From Sva-07 sp963717385 (GTDB taxonomy: Bacteria; Actinomycetota; Acidimicrobiia; Acidimicrobiales; Ilumatobacteraceae), in NCBI GenBank assembly GCA_963717385.1, contig CAVQWE010000003.1:372001-436000 (forward strand): 64,000 nucleotides of DNA, in the 5' to 3' direction. How positions within the stretch are numbered: the first letter of the stretch is position 1; every line of letters starts with the position of its first letter. Shown piece by piece: positions 44,493 to 52,940 of the stretch. The position numbers were made by a program, and so were the translations under genes. The notes under the pieces were generated by a model, which saw nothing but the letters and a program-made list of their open reading frames with translations, had not been told where the DNA came from and made no database searches.

Positions 44493-45751
44493 CCCGTCAC
44501 ACCCTCCACCAACGCCTGCTCCGCGTTCCTCGACCCGGCGAGAAGCGTCTCGCCGTTCGCGTCACGCCAGACGCGCTCCGGCACATCCGTGCCGGCCACC
44601 CGTGGGTGTTCGAGGAATCGGTCACCTCGATCAGTCACGAGGCGACGGCCGGCGACCTCGCGGTGATCTTCGACGACGACCGCAAATTCGTCGCGCTCGC
44701 CCTCTACGACCCCGACTCGCCGATCCAGTTCCGCATCCTCCACGTCGGCAAGCCCACACCGATCGACAGCGACTGGTGGCATGCCACGATTCGAACCGCC
44801 CTCGAGAAACGGGTGCCCTTCACGTCCGACCCGGACGCCGACCACCTCGCCTATCGCGTCCTCAACGGCGAGAACGATGGGGTCTCTGGCCTCGTCGTCG
44901 ACCGCTACGCCGATGTGCTCGTGATCAAGGTGTACTCCGAGGTGTGGTTGCCGCATCTGGTTGCGGTGGTCAACGCCTTGCTCGATGTCACCGGCTGCGG
45001 TGGCGTCGTGCTCCGCCTCGCTCGCAACCTGCAGACGAGGGAGACGTTCGGTCTCGACGACGGCGACGTGATCGCCGGCAAGGTTCCCGACGGACCCGTG
45101 CGTTTCCTGGAAGCGGGCCTGTGGTTCGACGCCGACGTCCGCGTCGGACAGAAGACCGGGCACTTCCTCGACCAGCGAGCCAACCGGATCCGTGTCGGCG
45201 AGATGGCAGCCGGGCGCGACGTCCTCGATGTGTTCGCATCGACCGGCGGCTTCAGCGTGCATGCCGCAGCTGGGGGAGCCCGGTCGGTGCACGCCGTCGA
45301 CATCTCCGGCGCCCACTCTTGCGGCGGCCGAGCACAACATGGCGCTCAACGAGGAGCTCGACGCCGTCCGGGACTGCACGTTCACCACCGAGGTCGGTGA
45401 TGCGTTCGAGGTGATGGTGAGCCTCGCACGTGCCGGAACCACCTACGACCTCGTGGTCGTCGATCCGCCATCGTTCGCGCAGCGCCAGGCCAATGTCGAA
45501 GGCGCGCTGCGTGCCTACACCCGGCTCACCCATCTGGCGGTCCGCCTGGTCAGGCCCGGCGGCACGTTGTTGCAGGCGTCATGTTCCAGCCGGGTGACGC
45601 CTCAGGAGTTCTTCAACACCGTGCTCGACGCCGCCGAAGACAGCTGGGACGATCGTTCACCGAGATCGAACGCACCGACCATGACGTCGACCACCCGGTG
45701 TCGTTCCGAGAAGGCGCATATCTGAAGGCAGGTTTCTGGAAAGTACGGTGA
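44489..45751 (+). CDS. RlmI-like class I SAM-dependent rRNA methyltransferase, frame broken twice
   Basis: Two repairs (one extra G at 45308-45309 and one missing base near 45645) give a 420-aa protein with a PUA domain (PDALRHIRAGHPWVFEES) and a Rossmann methyltransferase. SAM-binding residues are in VLDVFASTGGFSVHAA, the acidic loop is VDIS, and the catalytic motif is VVDPPSFA, followed by the conserved QASCSS with Cys. After the second repair the C-terminus reads DHPVSFREGAYLKAGFW, a strong match to the RlmI/RlmK family, which makes 5-methylcytosine in 23S rRNA. It is coupled to the DUF2855 gene. Confidence 0.88.
45744..45749 (+). promoter_or_regulatory. Leaderless -10 element for an alpha/beta hydrolase
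   Basis: TACGGT ends seven bases before the ATG at 45757. It overlaps the end of the methyltransferase gene. Confidence 0.4.
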
Positions 45752-45756
45752 GGGGT

Positions 45757-46623
45757 ATGGCTTCGATCCAGGCGAACGGCATCACGATCGAATACGAAAC
45801 CGTCGGATCGGGCGATCCGCTCTTGCTGATCATGGGGCTGGGCGAGCAGATGACCACGTGGCCCGAGGAGTTCATCGCCAAGCTCGTCGATGTCGGGTTC
45901 CAAGTGACTCGATTCGACAATCGAGACATCGGCCTCAGCTCCCAGAGCGACTGGGATCCGCCCTCGACCGCCCGGACCGTGTTGAGCCGCATCTTGCGCC
46001 GGCCTCCACAGGCTGAGTACCACGTCGGCGACATGGGCGCTGACGCCTCCGGGTTGCTCGACGCGCTCGGCATCGGCCCCGCACACATCGTCGGCGTGTC
46101 GATGGGCGGCATGATCGCGCAGATGATGGCCATCGAGCATCCCCACAACGTGCTCTCGCTCACGTCGATCATGTCGAACACCGGCGACGGTCGCCACGGC
46201 GTCATTGCCCCATCGCTGCTCCCCAAGCTCGCCCGCCTCACCCGGTCCGCTACGCGTGAGGGAGCCGTCGAACGCTCGGTCGAGATCAACCGAGTCATCT
46301 CGGGACCCCACTACGATCCTGTCGAGCGTCGTGCCCTGGCCGAACGCAACGTCGAGCGCAGCTTTCGGCCCGACGGGATCGCTCGCCAGACCGCAGCGAT
46401 CATGGCGAGTCCCGACCGCACCGAAGCACTGGGTCGAGTCGACGTGCCGACACTCGTGGTGCACGGTCTGCTCGATCAGTTGGTGAAGCCCAGCGGTGGG
46501 GTCGCCACAGCTCGAGCGATTCCAGGTTCGCGCCTGGTGAACTACCCGGACATGGCGCACGATCTACCCCGGCCTCGCTGGGACGAACTCGTGCGCGAGA
46601 TCCGAAACAACGCCGACCGCTGA
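45757..46623 (+). CDS. Alpha/beta hydrolase
   Basis: A protein of 288 aa with the nucleophile elbow GVSMGGM (Ser about 105), HG-type oxyanion replaced by LIMGLGEQMTTW, the acid Asp in VVHGLLDQLVKP and the His in DMAHDLPR. The IMGLGE plus DNRDIGLSS pattern resembles the family of aclacinomycin methylesterase RdmC and related esterases. It is probably cytoplasmic. It could be read from a GTG three codons upstream, but the ATG fits the promoter spacing better. It converges with the membrane-protein gene at 46635. Confidence 0.88.
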   Translation: MASIQANGITIEYETVGSGDPLLLIMGLGEQMTTWPEEFIAKLVDVGFQVTRFDNRDIGLSSQSDWDPPSTARTVLSRILRRPPQAEYHVGDMGADASGLLDALGIGPAHIVGVSMGGMIAQMMAIEHPHNVLSLTSIMSNTGDGRHGVIAPSLLPKLARLTRSATREGAVERSVEINRVISGPHYDPVERRALAERNVERSFRPDGIARQTAAIMASPDRTEALGRVDVPTLVVHGLLDQLVKPSGGVATARAIPGSRLVNYPDMAHDLPRPRWDELVREIRNNADR

Positions 46624-46634
46624 GTCGACGGCGC

Positions 46635-48110
46635 CTACTCGACCAGAACGTGGCCGACCGGGCTCGCTCGCCGAACGTAGCCCAGCGCAGGCGTGGCCAC
46701 CACGGTCGCCCGGGCGCCCTGCGGCACGGCATGGCGCTCGCCTGTCTTCCACGCCACGATGTCGTCGGAGGAGCCGTCGTCGACAGCGAGGTACACGCTG
46801 TATCGGTCGCGCTCGAGCATGCGCCGTACCCGGCGGGGCAGGGGCGACACCTCGCTCGGACGGCGGGTCCGGATGACCGCCCCTGTGCGTTCGATCGAGC
46901 TGAAGCCGTCGTATGCGCCGGCGAGTGCCATCCACAGCCCCACGTAGATCGGGACGAAGGCAAAGAAGGTGACCGCCGTGGCGATGTCGACGATCAGCCA
47001 GTCCTGTGTCGAGAACTGCTCGTACACCCAGTCGAATGCATCGCCGCGGGCGACGTCGCTCGCCCATGATCGCAACCTCAGGCCGAGGAAACATGCAAGC
47101 AGGCCTGCGCCGATTGCAGCAAACGGCGCCATCCCGTAGGCGATGCGGGCCGGGTACTGGACCCGAACGAGGCGGGTGTGACCGCCGACGCTGCTCCAGG
47201 CTCTTCGGTGGTCTTCACGGGCGAGCGGGAGCTCGACAGCGGCTCCGTCGGCCAGACACATGGCGGTGGCATACGCAAGACGCCGGTCGCCGGTGTCGAT
47301 CGCGCTGGGTGCAAGATCGGCGAAGCCGGTCTCCGCGAGACGTCGCCGCACGGCGAGCCAACGCGAGGTCGCGGCGAGGCCCTCGTCGGTATGGGTGTGT
47401 GGAGGTCGAAGTGCGAGCCGTACGACTCTGACGACCCCGACCACGAGCGCAACGGCGAGTGCCCACCCGGCAATTCGCATACCGACCGAGTCGATCACCG
47501 CGACGTCATCGTCCGAGGTGGCTCGAGCCAGGATCCAGCAGAGGAGGCCGGCCGCCCAGAGGCCCGCGGGCGCCGCGAGGTCCTTCGGCGACCATCGTCG
47601 CTGGATCAATCCGGCCTGAACCGCATCATCGACGACGAGCCCGGTGAACCGCTTCCACCACGCTGCGCGGATGTCGACGGCCAGATACCGGGCGGGGATG
47701 GCGCGGTCGGTGGTGAACCGGGCCATGACGTGCTGCAGGACCAGCCGTTCGTGTGGGCGCAACGAGTCGCCCTGGTAGGCGGTTGCTGCCGGTCGAACCC
47801 GTGCCAACTCCTCGAGATCGTCTTCGGGAGGAAGGATGCGCAGCCAACCGCGTGCTGCGAGGTCGATCATGGTGGCTCGGAACCCGGCTGCGGTCACGAC
47901 GGTGTCATTGGTCAGCAGGTTGACGACCGCGGGGGTGTCGGCTCGGAGCGCGCCGGCGCCAGTGGCGGCCTCCGGGCGTTGGGGGAGGAGGCGGTCGCTG
48001 GTTCGCTTGAACACCAGCCAGGCCGCGGCGGTACACAGTGCGCCGAGCCAGATCCACGCCGCCGAGAACGTTGGCGCGAGCATCGCCGTTCCCGCCACGC
48101 CCATCGTCAT
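46635..48110 (-). CDS. Multi-pass membrane protein, DUF2207-like
   Basis: A protein of 491 aa with an N-terminal helix (LAPTFSAAWIWLGALCTAAAWLVF), a cytosolic region of about 150 residues with a winged-helix-like PAVVNLLTNDTVVTAAGFRATMIDLAARGWLRI, and further helices near 180-230 and 320-410. The pattern matches the C-terminal two-thirds of DUF2207/TIGR04222-type predicted membrane proteins: a thiol-free internal domain that starts with TPAVVN and a helical pair around it. The export-side N-terminal domain of DUF2207 seems absent. Function unknown. It lies 15 bases downstream of the MscS gene and is probably co-transcribed. Confidence 0.6.
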   Translation of the reverse strand: MTMGVAGTAMLAPTFSAAWIWLGALCTAAAWLVFKRTSDRLLPQRPEAATGAGALRADTPAVVNLLTNDTVVTAAGFRATMIDLAARGWLRILPPEDDLEELARVRPAATAYQGDSLRPHERLVLQHVMARFTTDRAIPARYLAVDIRAAWWKRFTGLVVDDAVQAGLIQRRWSPKDLAAPAGLWAAGLLCWILARATSDDDVAVIDSVGMRIAGWALAVALVVGVVRVVRLALRPPHTHTDEGLAATSRWLAVRRRLAETGFADLAPSAIDTGDRRLAYATAMCLADGAAVELPLAREDHRRAWSSVGGHTRLVRVQYPARIAYGMAPFAAIGAGLLACFLGLRLRSWASDVARGDAFDWVYEQFSTQDWLIVDIATAVTFFAFVPIYVGLWMALAGAYDGFSSIERTGAVIRTRRPSEVSPLPRRVRRMLERDRYSVYLAVDDGSSDDIVAWKTGERHAVPQGARATVVATPALGYVRRASPVGHVLVE

Positions 48111-48125
48111 CGGCTCATCATGCCA

Positions 48126-49175
48126 TCACGATGTGGTTCCGAAGGGATCGTCGGAGGTGTCCCCGTCGTTCGCGGCCTCGTTCGAACCATCGCCGGTGTT
48201 GCGGCGTACCCAGATCGTGCGCTGCGGGAACGGAATCTCGATTCCGGCCCGGTCGAGCGCTCCCTTGAGCGCCTCGCGAAGTGCTCGCTGCAGGCCCCAC
48301 TGTGCTCCGGGCTCGACCTTCACCGTGAGTCGGATCGTGATCCCGTCGGCGCCCAGCGCTTCGACGCCGAGGATCTGGGGTGCGTCGAGCACGACCGGCG
48401 ACCACTCGTCGTTCGACACGAGTTCGGTTGCGCCATCGAGGATCACCTGGCGAGCCGCCGCCAAGTCGACGTCGTAGGCCACGTCGACGTCGACGAGGGC
48501 CACCGACCACAGTTGCGATCGATTCCCCACCCGGCTGACTTCGCCGTTGGGGACGTGCCAGACCGTGCCGTCGAGCCCTCGCAGGACCGTGGTGCGCAGC
48601 GAGATCTTCTCGACGACGCCGGCGGCCTCGTCGAGGTCGACGACGTCGCCGACGCCGTACTGGTCCTCGAGCAGCATGAACAAACCGGCAATGCAGTCCT
48701 TGACCAGGCTCTGTGCACCGAAACCGAGAGCCACGCCGGCAATTCCGGCACCGGCGATCAACGGAGCGAGATCGACGCCGACCTCGCCCAGCGCCATGAT
48801 GATGGCGATCGACCAGATGATCACCGATGCCGTGCTCCCCACGACGAGTGAGATCGACTGCAAGCGAGCCTGCCGTCGAGGGTCGGCCTCGGTGATGCCG
48901 ATGGGTTCGGCAACCAAGGTGGTGGCGCGGTCGCCCAGTTTCTGCAGTTGCCGTGCTGCGAGTGCCTTGTCGGGGGCGACGATACGGGCCACCGTCTTGC
49001 CGAGGTAGCGCTTGGCGAGCTGCGACACGACCCAGGCGACCAGCAAGATGACGATCACCGTGAACAGCCAGCTGGCCGTCTGGGCGAGGAATCTGTTGCC
49101 GTCGGTGAAATCGAACACGCTCTCGCAGATCCAACTCGGGTTCACTCCGCACGCGTTCTCCAGTTCGGCATCCAC
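48126..49175 (-). CDS. MscS-family mechanosensitive ion channel
   Basis: A protein of 349 aa from the GTG at 49175, which has TACCTT seven bases upstream; the frame has another GTG at 49193 inside that promoter. Helix one is ASWLFTVIVILLVAWVVSQL; helix two lies around 125-145 (TASVIIWSIAIIMAL). The pore helix AGVALGFGAQSLVKDCIAGLFMLLEDQYGVGDVVDL is the MscS signature. The cytoplasmic beta domain reads VEKISLRTTVLRGLDGTVWHVPNGEV. It opens on membrane tension and releases osmolytes. Two Cys in the short N-terminal outer segment (NACGVN, WICES) may pair. Confidence 0.92.
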   Translation of the reverse strand: MDAELENACGVNPSWICESVFDFTDGNRFLAQTASWLFTVIVILLVAWVVSQLAKRYLGKTVARIVAPDKALAARQLQKLGDRATTLVAEPIGITEADPRRQARLQSISLVVGSTASVIIWSIAIIMALGEVGVDLAPLIAGAGIAGVALGFGAQSLVKDCIAGLFMLLEDQYGVGDVVDLDEAAGVVEKISLRTTVLRGLDGTVWHVPNGEVSRVGNRSQLWSVALVDVDVAYDVDLAAARQVILDGATELVSNDEWSPVVLDAPQILGVEALGADGITIRLTVKVEPGAQWGLQRALREALKGALDRAGIEIPFPQRTIWVRRNTGDGSNEAANDGDTSDDPFGTTS

Positions 49176-49182
49176 GACAGCG

Positions 49183-49245
49183 AAGGTACCCACTCTCGTC
49201 GGGATGAATCGGGCATCCCTGCCGATCTCGGCCCACGGGTAGCAT
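49183..49245. promoter_or_regulatory. Divergent leaderless -10 elements: MscS gene and ugd
   Basis: TACCTT on the minus strand (49183-49188) lies seven bases before the GTG at 49175. TAGCAT on the plus strand (49240-49245) lies seven bases before the ATG at 49253. The two promoters fire apart from a 77-base shared region. Confidence 0.5.
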
Positions 49246-49252
49246 CACCGTG

Positions 49253-50572
49253 ATGTCTGATCAGCCGATTCGTCTCGGGGTCGTTGGGACGGGGTATGTC
49301 GGCCTGACCACCGGTGCCTGCTTCGCTCACGTGGGACATCACGTCGTGTGCGGCGACATCGACGAGCGCAAGGTGGCGCTCCTGAACGACGGCCACATCC
49401 CGATCGTCGAAGAAGGGCTGGAGGCGATCGTCAACCAGTCTCGTGCGGCGGGTCGACTCGAGTTCGTCCTCGGCGCCGAGGCAGCAGCGGCAGATGCCGA
49501 CATCGTGTTCCTCTGTGTGCCGACTCCACAAGGTGACGACGGCAGCGCCGATCTGACCTACATCCAGCAGGCAGCAGCGCAGATCGCGCCCGTCTTGAAG
49601 TCGGGAGCCGTCGTCGTCAACAAGTCGACGGTGCCGGTCGGATCGACCGCTGCGGTGGAACGCGTGCTGCAACGCGACGACGTGTTCGTGGTCTCGAATC
49701 CCGAATTCCTGCGCGAGGGCACAGCGGTCCACGACTTCCTCAACCCCGACCGTGTGGTGATCGGCAGTGTCGATCGAGCAGCGGCCGAACGGGTCGCTGA
49801 TCTGTACGCCTCCATCGACACGCCGATCTTGATCACCGATCCCGCCTCGGCCGAGACGATCAAGTACGCCGCCAACGGGTTCCTGGCGATGAAGATCAGC
49901 TTCGTGAACGCCGTCGCTGCGATGTGCGAAGCCGTTGGTGCCGATGTGGGCGCAGTCGTCGAAGGGATCGGCGCCGACCAGCGCATCGGCAGCCAGTTCC
50001 TCAGGCCAGGGCCAGGATGGGGCGGCAGCTGCTTCCCGAAGGACTCGCGGGCGCTCGTGAAGATCGCCGAGGACCACGGCTACAACTTCGCCATGATGCG
50101 CGGCGTCATCGACGTCAACGACGAACAACTCGAGCGAATGGTCGCCAAGGTTCTCGCAGCGGTCGGACGCGTGGGCGATGACCTCGAGGGTGTCACCGTC
50201 GGTGCACTCGGGCTCACGTTCAAAGCAGGTACGGACGACCTGCGCGAATCGCCGGCGTTGGCGATCATCGCAACCCTGCAACGGATGGGTGCGACCGTTC
50301 GGGCGTACGACCCGACCACACGTGGCGAACTCACACCGCACCAGGCCGTGGTGCTCGATGGCATCGAGCTGGTGGCCGAAGCGGTCGAGGTTGCCGATGC
50401 GGCCGACGTGCTCGCGGTCTTCACCGAGTGGCCCGAGTTCGCCAAGATCAACCTGGCCGAACTGGCGACACGCGCCCAGCAGCCGATCACCATCGTCGAC
50501 ACCCGCAATCTCCTCGACCCGGTACTGGTTCGTGAGGCAGGGCTCGACTACGACGGCGTCGGTCGCCGCTGA
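49253..50572 (+). CDS. ugd: UDP-glucose 6-dehydrogenase
   Basis: A 439-aa enzyme that oxidises UDP-glucose twice to UDP-glucuronate using two NAD+. The NAD loop is VVGTGYVGLTTGACFA, the acidic ribose ligand follows in VCGDIDERK, the middle carries VNKSTVPVGS and NPEFLREG, and the thiol nucleophile is Cys in WGGSCFPKDSRAL. The C-terminal domain has LGLTFKAGTDDLRESPA. The product is the substrate of the facing gene at 50601, so both genes probably serve cell-envelope polysaccharide synthesis. Start by promoter spacing; a GTG lies one codon upstream. Confidence 0.95.
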   Translation: MSDQPIRLGVVGTGYVGLTTGACFAHVGHHVVCGDIDERKVALLNDGHIPIVEEGLEAIVNQSRAAGRLEFVLGAEAAAADADIVFLCVPTPQGDDGSADLTYIQQAAAQIAPVLKSGAVVVNKSTVPVGSTAAVERVLQRDDVFVVSNPEFLREGTAVHDFLNPDRVVIGSVDRAAAERVADLYASIDTPILITDPASAETIKYAANGFLAMKISFVNAVAAMCEAVGADVGAVVEGIGADQRIGSQFLRPGPGWGGSCFPKDSRALVKIAEDHGYNFAMMRGVIDVNDEQLERMVAKVLAAVGRVGDDLEGVTVGALGLTFKAGTDDLRESPALAIIATLQRMGATVRAYDPTTRGELTPHQAVVLDGIELVAEAVEVADAADVLAVFTEWPEFAKINLAELATRAQQPITIVDTRNLLDPVLVREAGLDYDGVGRR

Positions 50573-50600
50573 CACCGTCCCGTTTCGTCGCAGCCCGACC

Positions 50601-51533
50601 TCAGGTCAGGTGCGACCTGAAGTACTCAGCGGTGCGCTCGAGGCCTTCGCGGAGCTGCACCGTTGGCTCCCAGCCGAGCAGGGATCGCGCCTTGGTGAGG
50701 TCGGGCCTGCGCTGTGTGGGGTCATCGACGGGCAATGGCTGGTGGACGAGCTCGGAGGACGATCCGGTGACGTCGATGATCAGCTCGGCCAACTCGGCGA
50801 TCGTGAACTCGTTGTCGTTGCCGATGTTCACCGGGGTGTTGACGTCGGAGTCGAGCAGGGCGAGGAACCCCCGGATCTCGTCGTCGACATAGGTGAACGA
50901 ACGCGACTGCGATCCGTCGCCGAAGATCGTGATCGGTTCGCCGCGCAGCGCCTGTACCAAGAAGTTCGAGACGGCACGCCCGTCGTCGGGCCGCATCTGC
51001 GGTCCGTAGGTGTTGAAGATCCGAACGATTCGGACGTCGACGTCGTGATGGCGGTGGTAGGCGGTCGTCATCGCCTCGGCAAACCGCTTCGCCTCGTCGT
51101 ACACGCCTCGCGGCCCGATCGGATTGACGTTGCCCCAGTATTCCTCGGGTTGCGGATGAACCTGCGGGTCGCCATAGACCTCCGAGGTCGAGGCCAGGAA
51201 GAACTTCGCGCCCTTTGCGAGTGCGAGTCCCAGCGAGTTGTGGGTGCCCAACGCACCGACCTTCAAGATCTGGATCGGAATCCGTTCGAAGTCGGCGGGG
51301 CTCGCCGGGCTTGCCAGGTGCATCACGGCGTCGACGGTGCCAGGAACCCACACGTAGTTGCTGACGTCGTGCTCGACAAAGGTGAATCCCGTTCCGAACA
51401 ACGCTTCGATGTTGGACACCGACCCCGTGATCAGGTTGTCGAGCGCGACGACCTCGTCGCCACGGTCGAGGAGCTCCCGGCACAGATGCGATCCGAGAAA
51501 GCCCGCCCCACCGGTGACTACGACGCGCGCCAT
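50601..51533 (-). CDS. UDP-glucuronate decarboxylase (UDP-xylose synthase)-like SDR
   Basis: A 310-aa extended SDR. Motifs include VTGGAGFLGSHLC, MHLASPASPADF, the catalytic STSEVYGDP and YDEAKRFAEA (Tyr-xxx-Lys), and SFTYVDDEIRGFLAL. The MHLASPASP and GPRGVYDEAKR stretches fit UDP-xylose synthase, which decarboxylates UDP-glucuronate to UDP-xylose; UDP-glucuronate epimerase is less likely. It converges with ugd, whose product it uses. A TACGCT -10 six bases before the ATG implies a leaderless transcript. The stop lies next to a TCAGGT-n3-ACCTGA palindrome (50606-50620). Confidence 0.9.
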   Translation of the reverse strand: MARVVVTGGAGFLGSHLCRELLDRGDEVVALDNLITGSVSNIEALFGTGFTFVEHDVSNYVWVPGTVDAVMHLASPASPADFERIPIQILKVGALGTHNSLGLALAKGAKFFLASTSEVYGDPQVHPQPEEYWGNVNPIGPRGVYDEAKRFAEAMTTAYHRHHDVDVRIVRIFNTYGPQMRPDDGRAVSNFLVQALRGEPITIFGDGSQSRSFTYVDDEIRGFLALLDSDVNTPVNIGNDNEFTIAELAELIIDVTGSSSELVHQPLPVDDPTQRRPDLTKARSLLGWEPTVQLREGLERTAEYFRSHLT

Positions 51534-51539
51534 GCCCGC

Positions 51540-51612
51540 AGCGTAGGCCGCGACCGCTGGCGTCGGCTGAATGACATGGGTCCGGCTGGCGCGACAGGGC
51601 GGGGCCTACACT
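51540..51612. promoter_or_regulatory. Divergent leaderless -10 elements: UXS-like gene and ClC gene
   Basis: TACGCT on the minus strand (51540-51545) lies six bases before the ATG at 51533. TACACT on the plus strand (51607-51612) lies eight bases before the GTG at 51621. Confidence 0.5.
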
Positions 51613-51620
51613 GAGCCGTC

Positions 51621-52925
51621 GTGTGGCGTGACAGGTTGACGATGCGATGGCCTCCGTCGACCTTCGACATCCGCACTGGCGAGTTCCGCGACCTGGTCCG
51701 ACGATCCCGCGAGGTCGTGCTGCTGGCAGCGATCACGGGCGCCGTGACCGGACTGTTCGTTCGGTTCTTCGAGTACGTCGTGGTCGAATTGGTCTTCGAG
51801 TGGATCGTGCACGGGCCGCTCTGGGTGGGCGCGATCGCTCCGGGTATCGGTCTGGTGTTGTCGGCGATTCTGCTGCGAACCGTCGGCAAGGGAGCCTCGT
51901 CGGCGACCTCGGACGAGTACCTGCGTGCATTCCACGATCCGGAGTACCCCTTGCGCCCACGCGCCTTCATGGGTCGCATGGCCGCAGCGGTGACGACACT
52001 CGGCACTGGCGGGGCGATGGGTCTGGAGGGCCCATCGATGTACGGAGGCTCTGCTCTCGGAGCGATGATCCAGCGGCGACTCCCCAAGGCGTTCCAAGGG
52101 GTCGACCACCGCACCCTGCTGGTTGCCGGCGCCGCAGCTGGTGTTGCTGCGATCTTCAAGGCGCCTGCAACCGGAGCGATCTTCGCGCTCGAAGTTCCGT
52201 TTCGCGACCAGATGGCGCGGCGCATGTTGCTCCCGGCGCTCGTCGCCAGCGCATCGGGATATCTGGTGTTCGTTGCGCTGAGCACCACCGATCCGATCTT
52301 CACGTTCCAAACCGATCGAGCGGCGACCTTCGAGTACAAGGATCTGGCCGGCGCAATCCTGATCGGCATCTTCTGCGCTGTTGGCGCCCGGGCGTTCTCC
52401 CGACTGATCCGGTACGCCAAGGCGTTCACCTACCGTCCCGAGATCGTTCGCGTCCCGCTGGCGGGTGTGACCCTGGTGGTGCTGTTCGTGATCAGCCGGG
52501 CCCTCACCGGCGAGAGCCTGACCATCGGCACGGGCTACGACGTGATCCGGTGGCTTGCCGAGGAGCATGCGCTCTGGCTGCTCGCAGTGGTGTTCGCGTT
52601 GCGATGTCTCGCCACCGCGACCACGCTGGCCGGCGGCGGTGTCGGCGGTCTGTTCGTTCCTCTGGTGGTCGGTGGGGCGATCGTTGGGAGAGGGGTCGGC
52701 GACATCGTCAACCCGCTCGACCCGACGCTCTATGTGCTCCTGGGCATCGCTGCGTTCCTCGGTGCCGGGTACCGTGTGCCGCTTGCCGCTGTGATGTTCG
52801 TTGCGGAAGCCACGGGACAACCAGGTTTCATCGTGCCCGCGCTGTTCGCGGCCGTCGCCGCAGAGTTGGTGATGGGTGACCAGTCGATCACCACGTTCCA
52901 ACGCTCGCCCGAACGCGCCACGTAG
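51621..52925 (+). CDS. ClC-family chloride channel/transporter
   Basis: A 434-aa membrane protein with the ClC selectivity motifs in order: GGAMGLEGPSMYGG (the GxEGP motif with the gating Glu), the GKAPA-type segment FKAPATGAIFALEVPF, and GGGVGGLFVPLVVGG (GxFxP). The Tyr of the central site may be the one in LGAGYRVPLA. No CBS domains follow, as in many bacterial ClCs. The gating Glu is kept, so either Cl-/H+ antiport or channel function is possible. The GTG at 51621 is supported by the -10 element; ATG at 51642 is the alternative. Confidence 0.93.
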   Translation: MWRDRLTMRWPPSTFDIRTGEFRDLVRRSREVVLLAAITGAVTGLFVRFFEYVVVELVFEWIVHGPLWVGAIAPGIGLVLSAILLRTVGKGASSATSDEYLRAFHDPEYPLRPRAFMGRMAAAVTTLGTGGAMGLEGPSMYGGSALGAMIQRRLPKAFQGVDHRTLLVAGAAAGVAAIFKAPATGAIFALEVPFRDQMARRMLLPALVASASGYLVFVALSTTDPIFTFQTDRAATFEYKDLAGAILIGIFCAVGARAFSRLIRYAKAFTYRPEIVRVPLAGVTLVVLFVISRALTGESLTIGTGYDVIRWLAEEHALWLLAVVFALRCLATATTLAGGGVGGLFVPLVVGGAIVGRGVGDIVNPLDPTLYVLLGIAAFLGAGYRVPLAAVMFVAEATGQPGFIVPALFAAVAAELVMGDQSITTFQRSPERAT

Positions 52926-52940
52926 CACTAGACCTGTGAC

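Noticed and set aside
50606..50620. TCAGGT-n3-ACCTGA palindrome as an operator
   Set aside because: It overlaps the last codons of the UXS-like gene between convergent stops, where no promoter is expected; at most a weak terminator.
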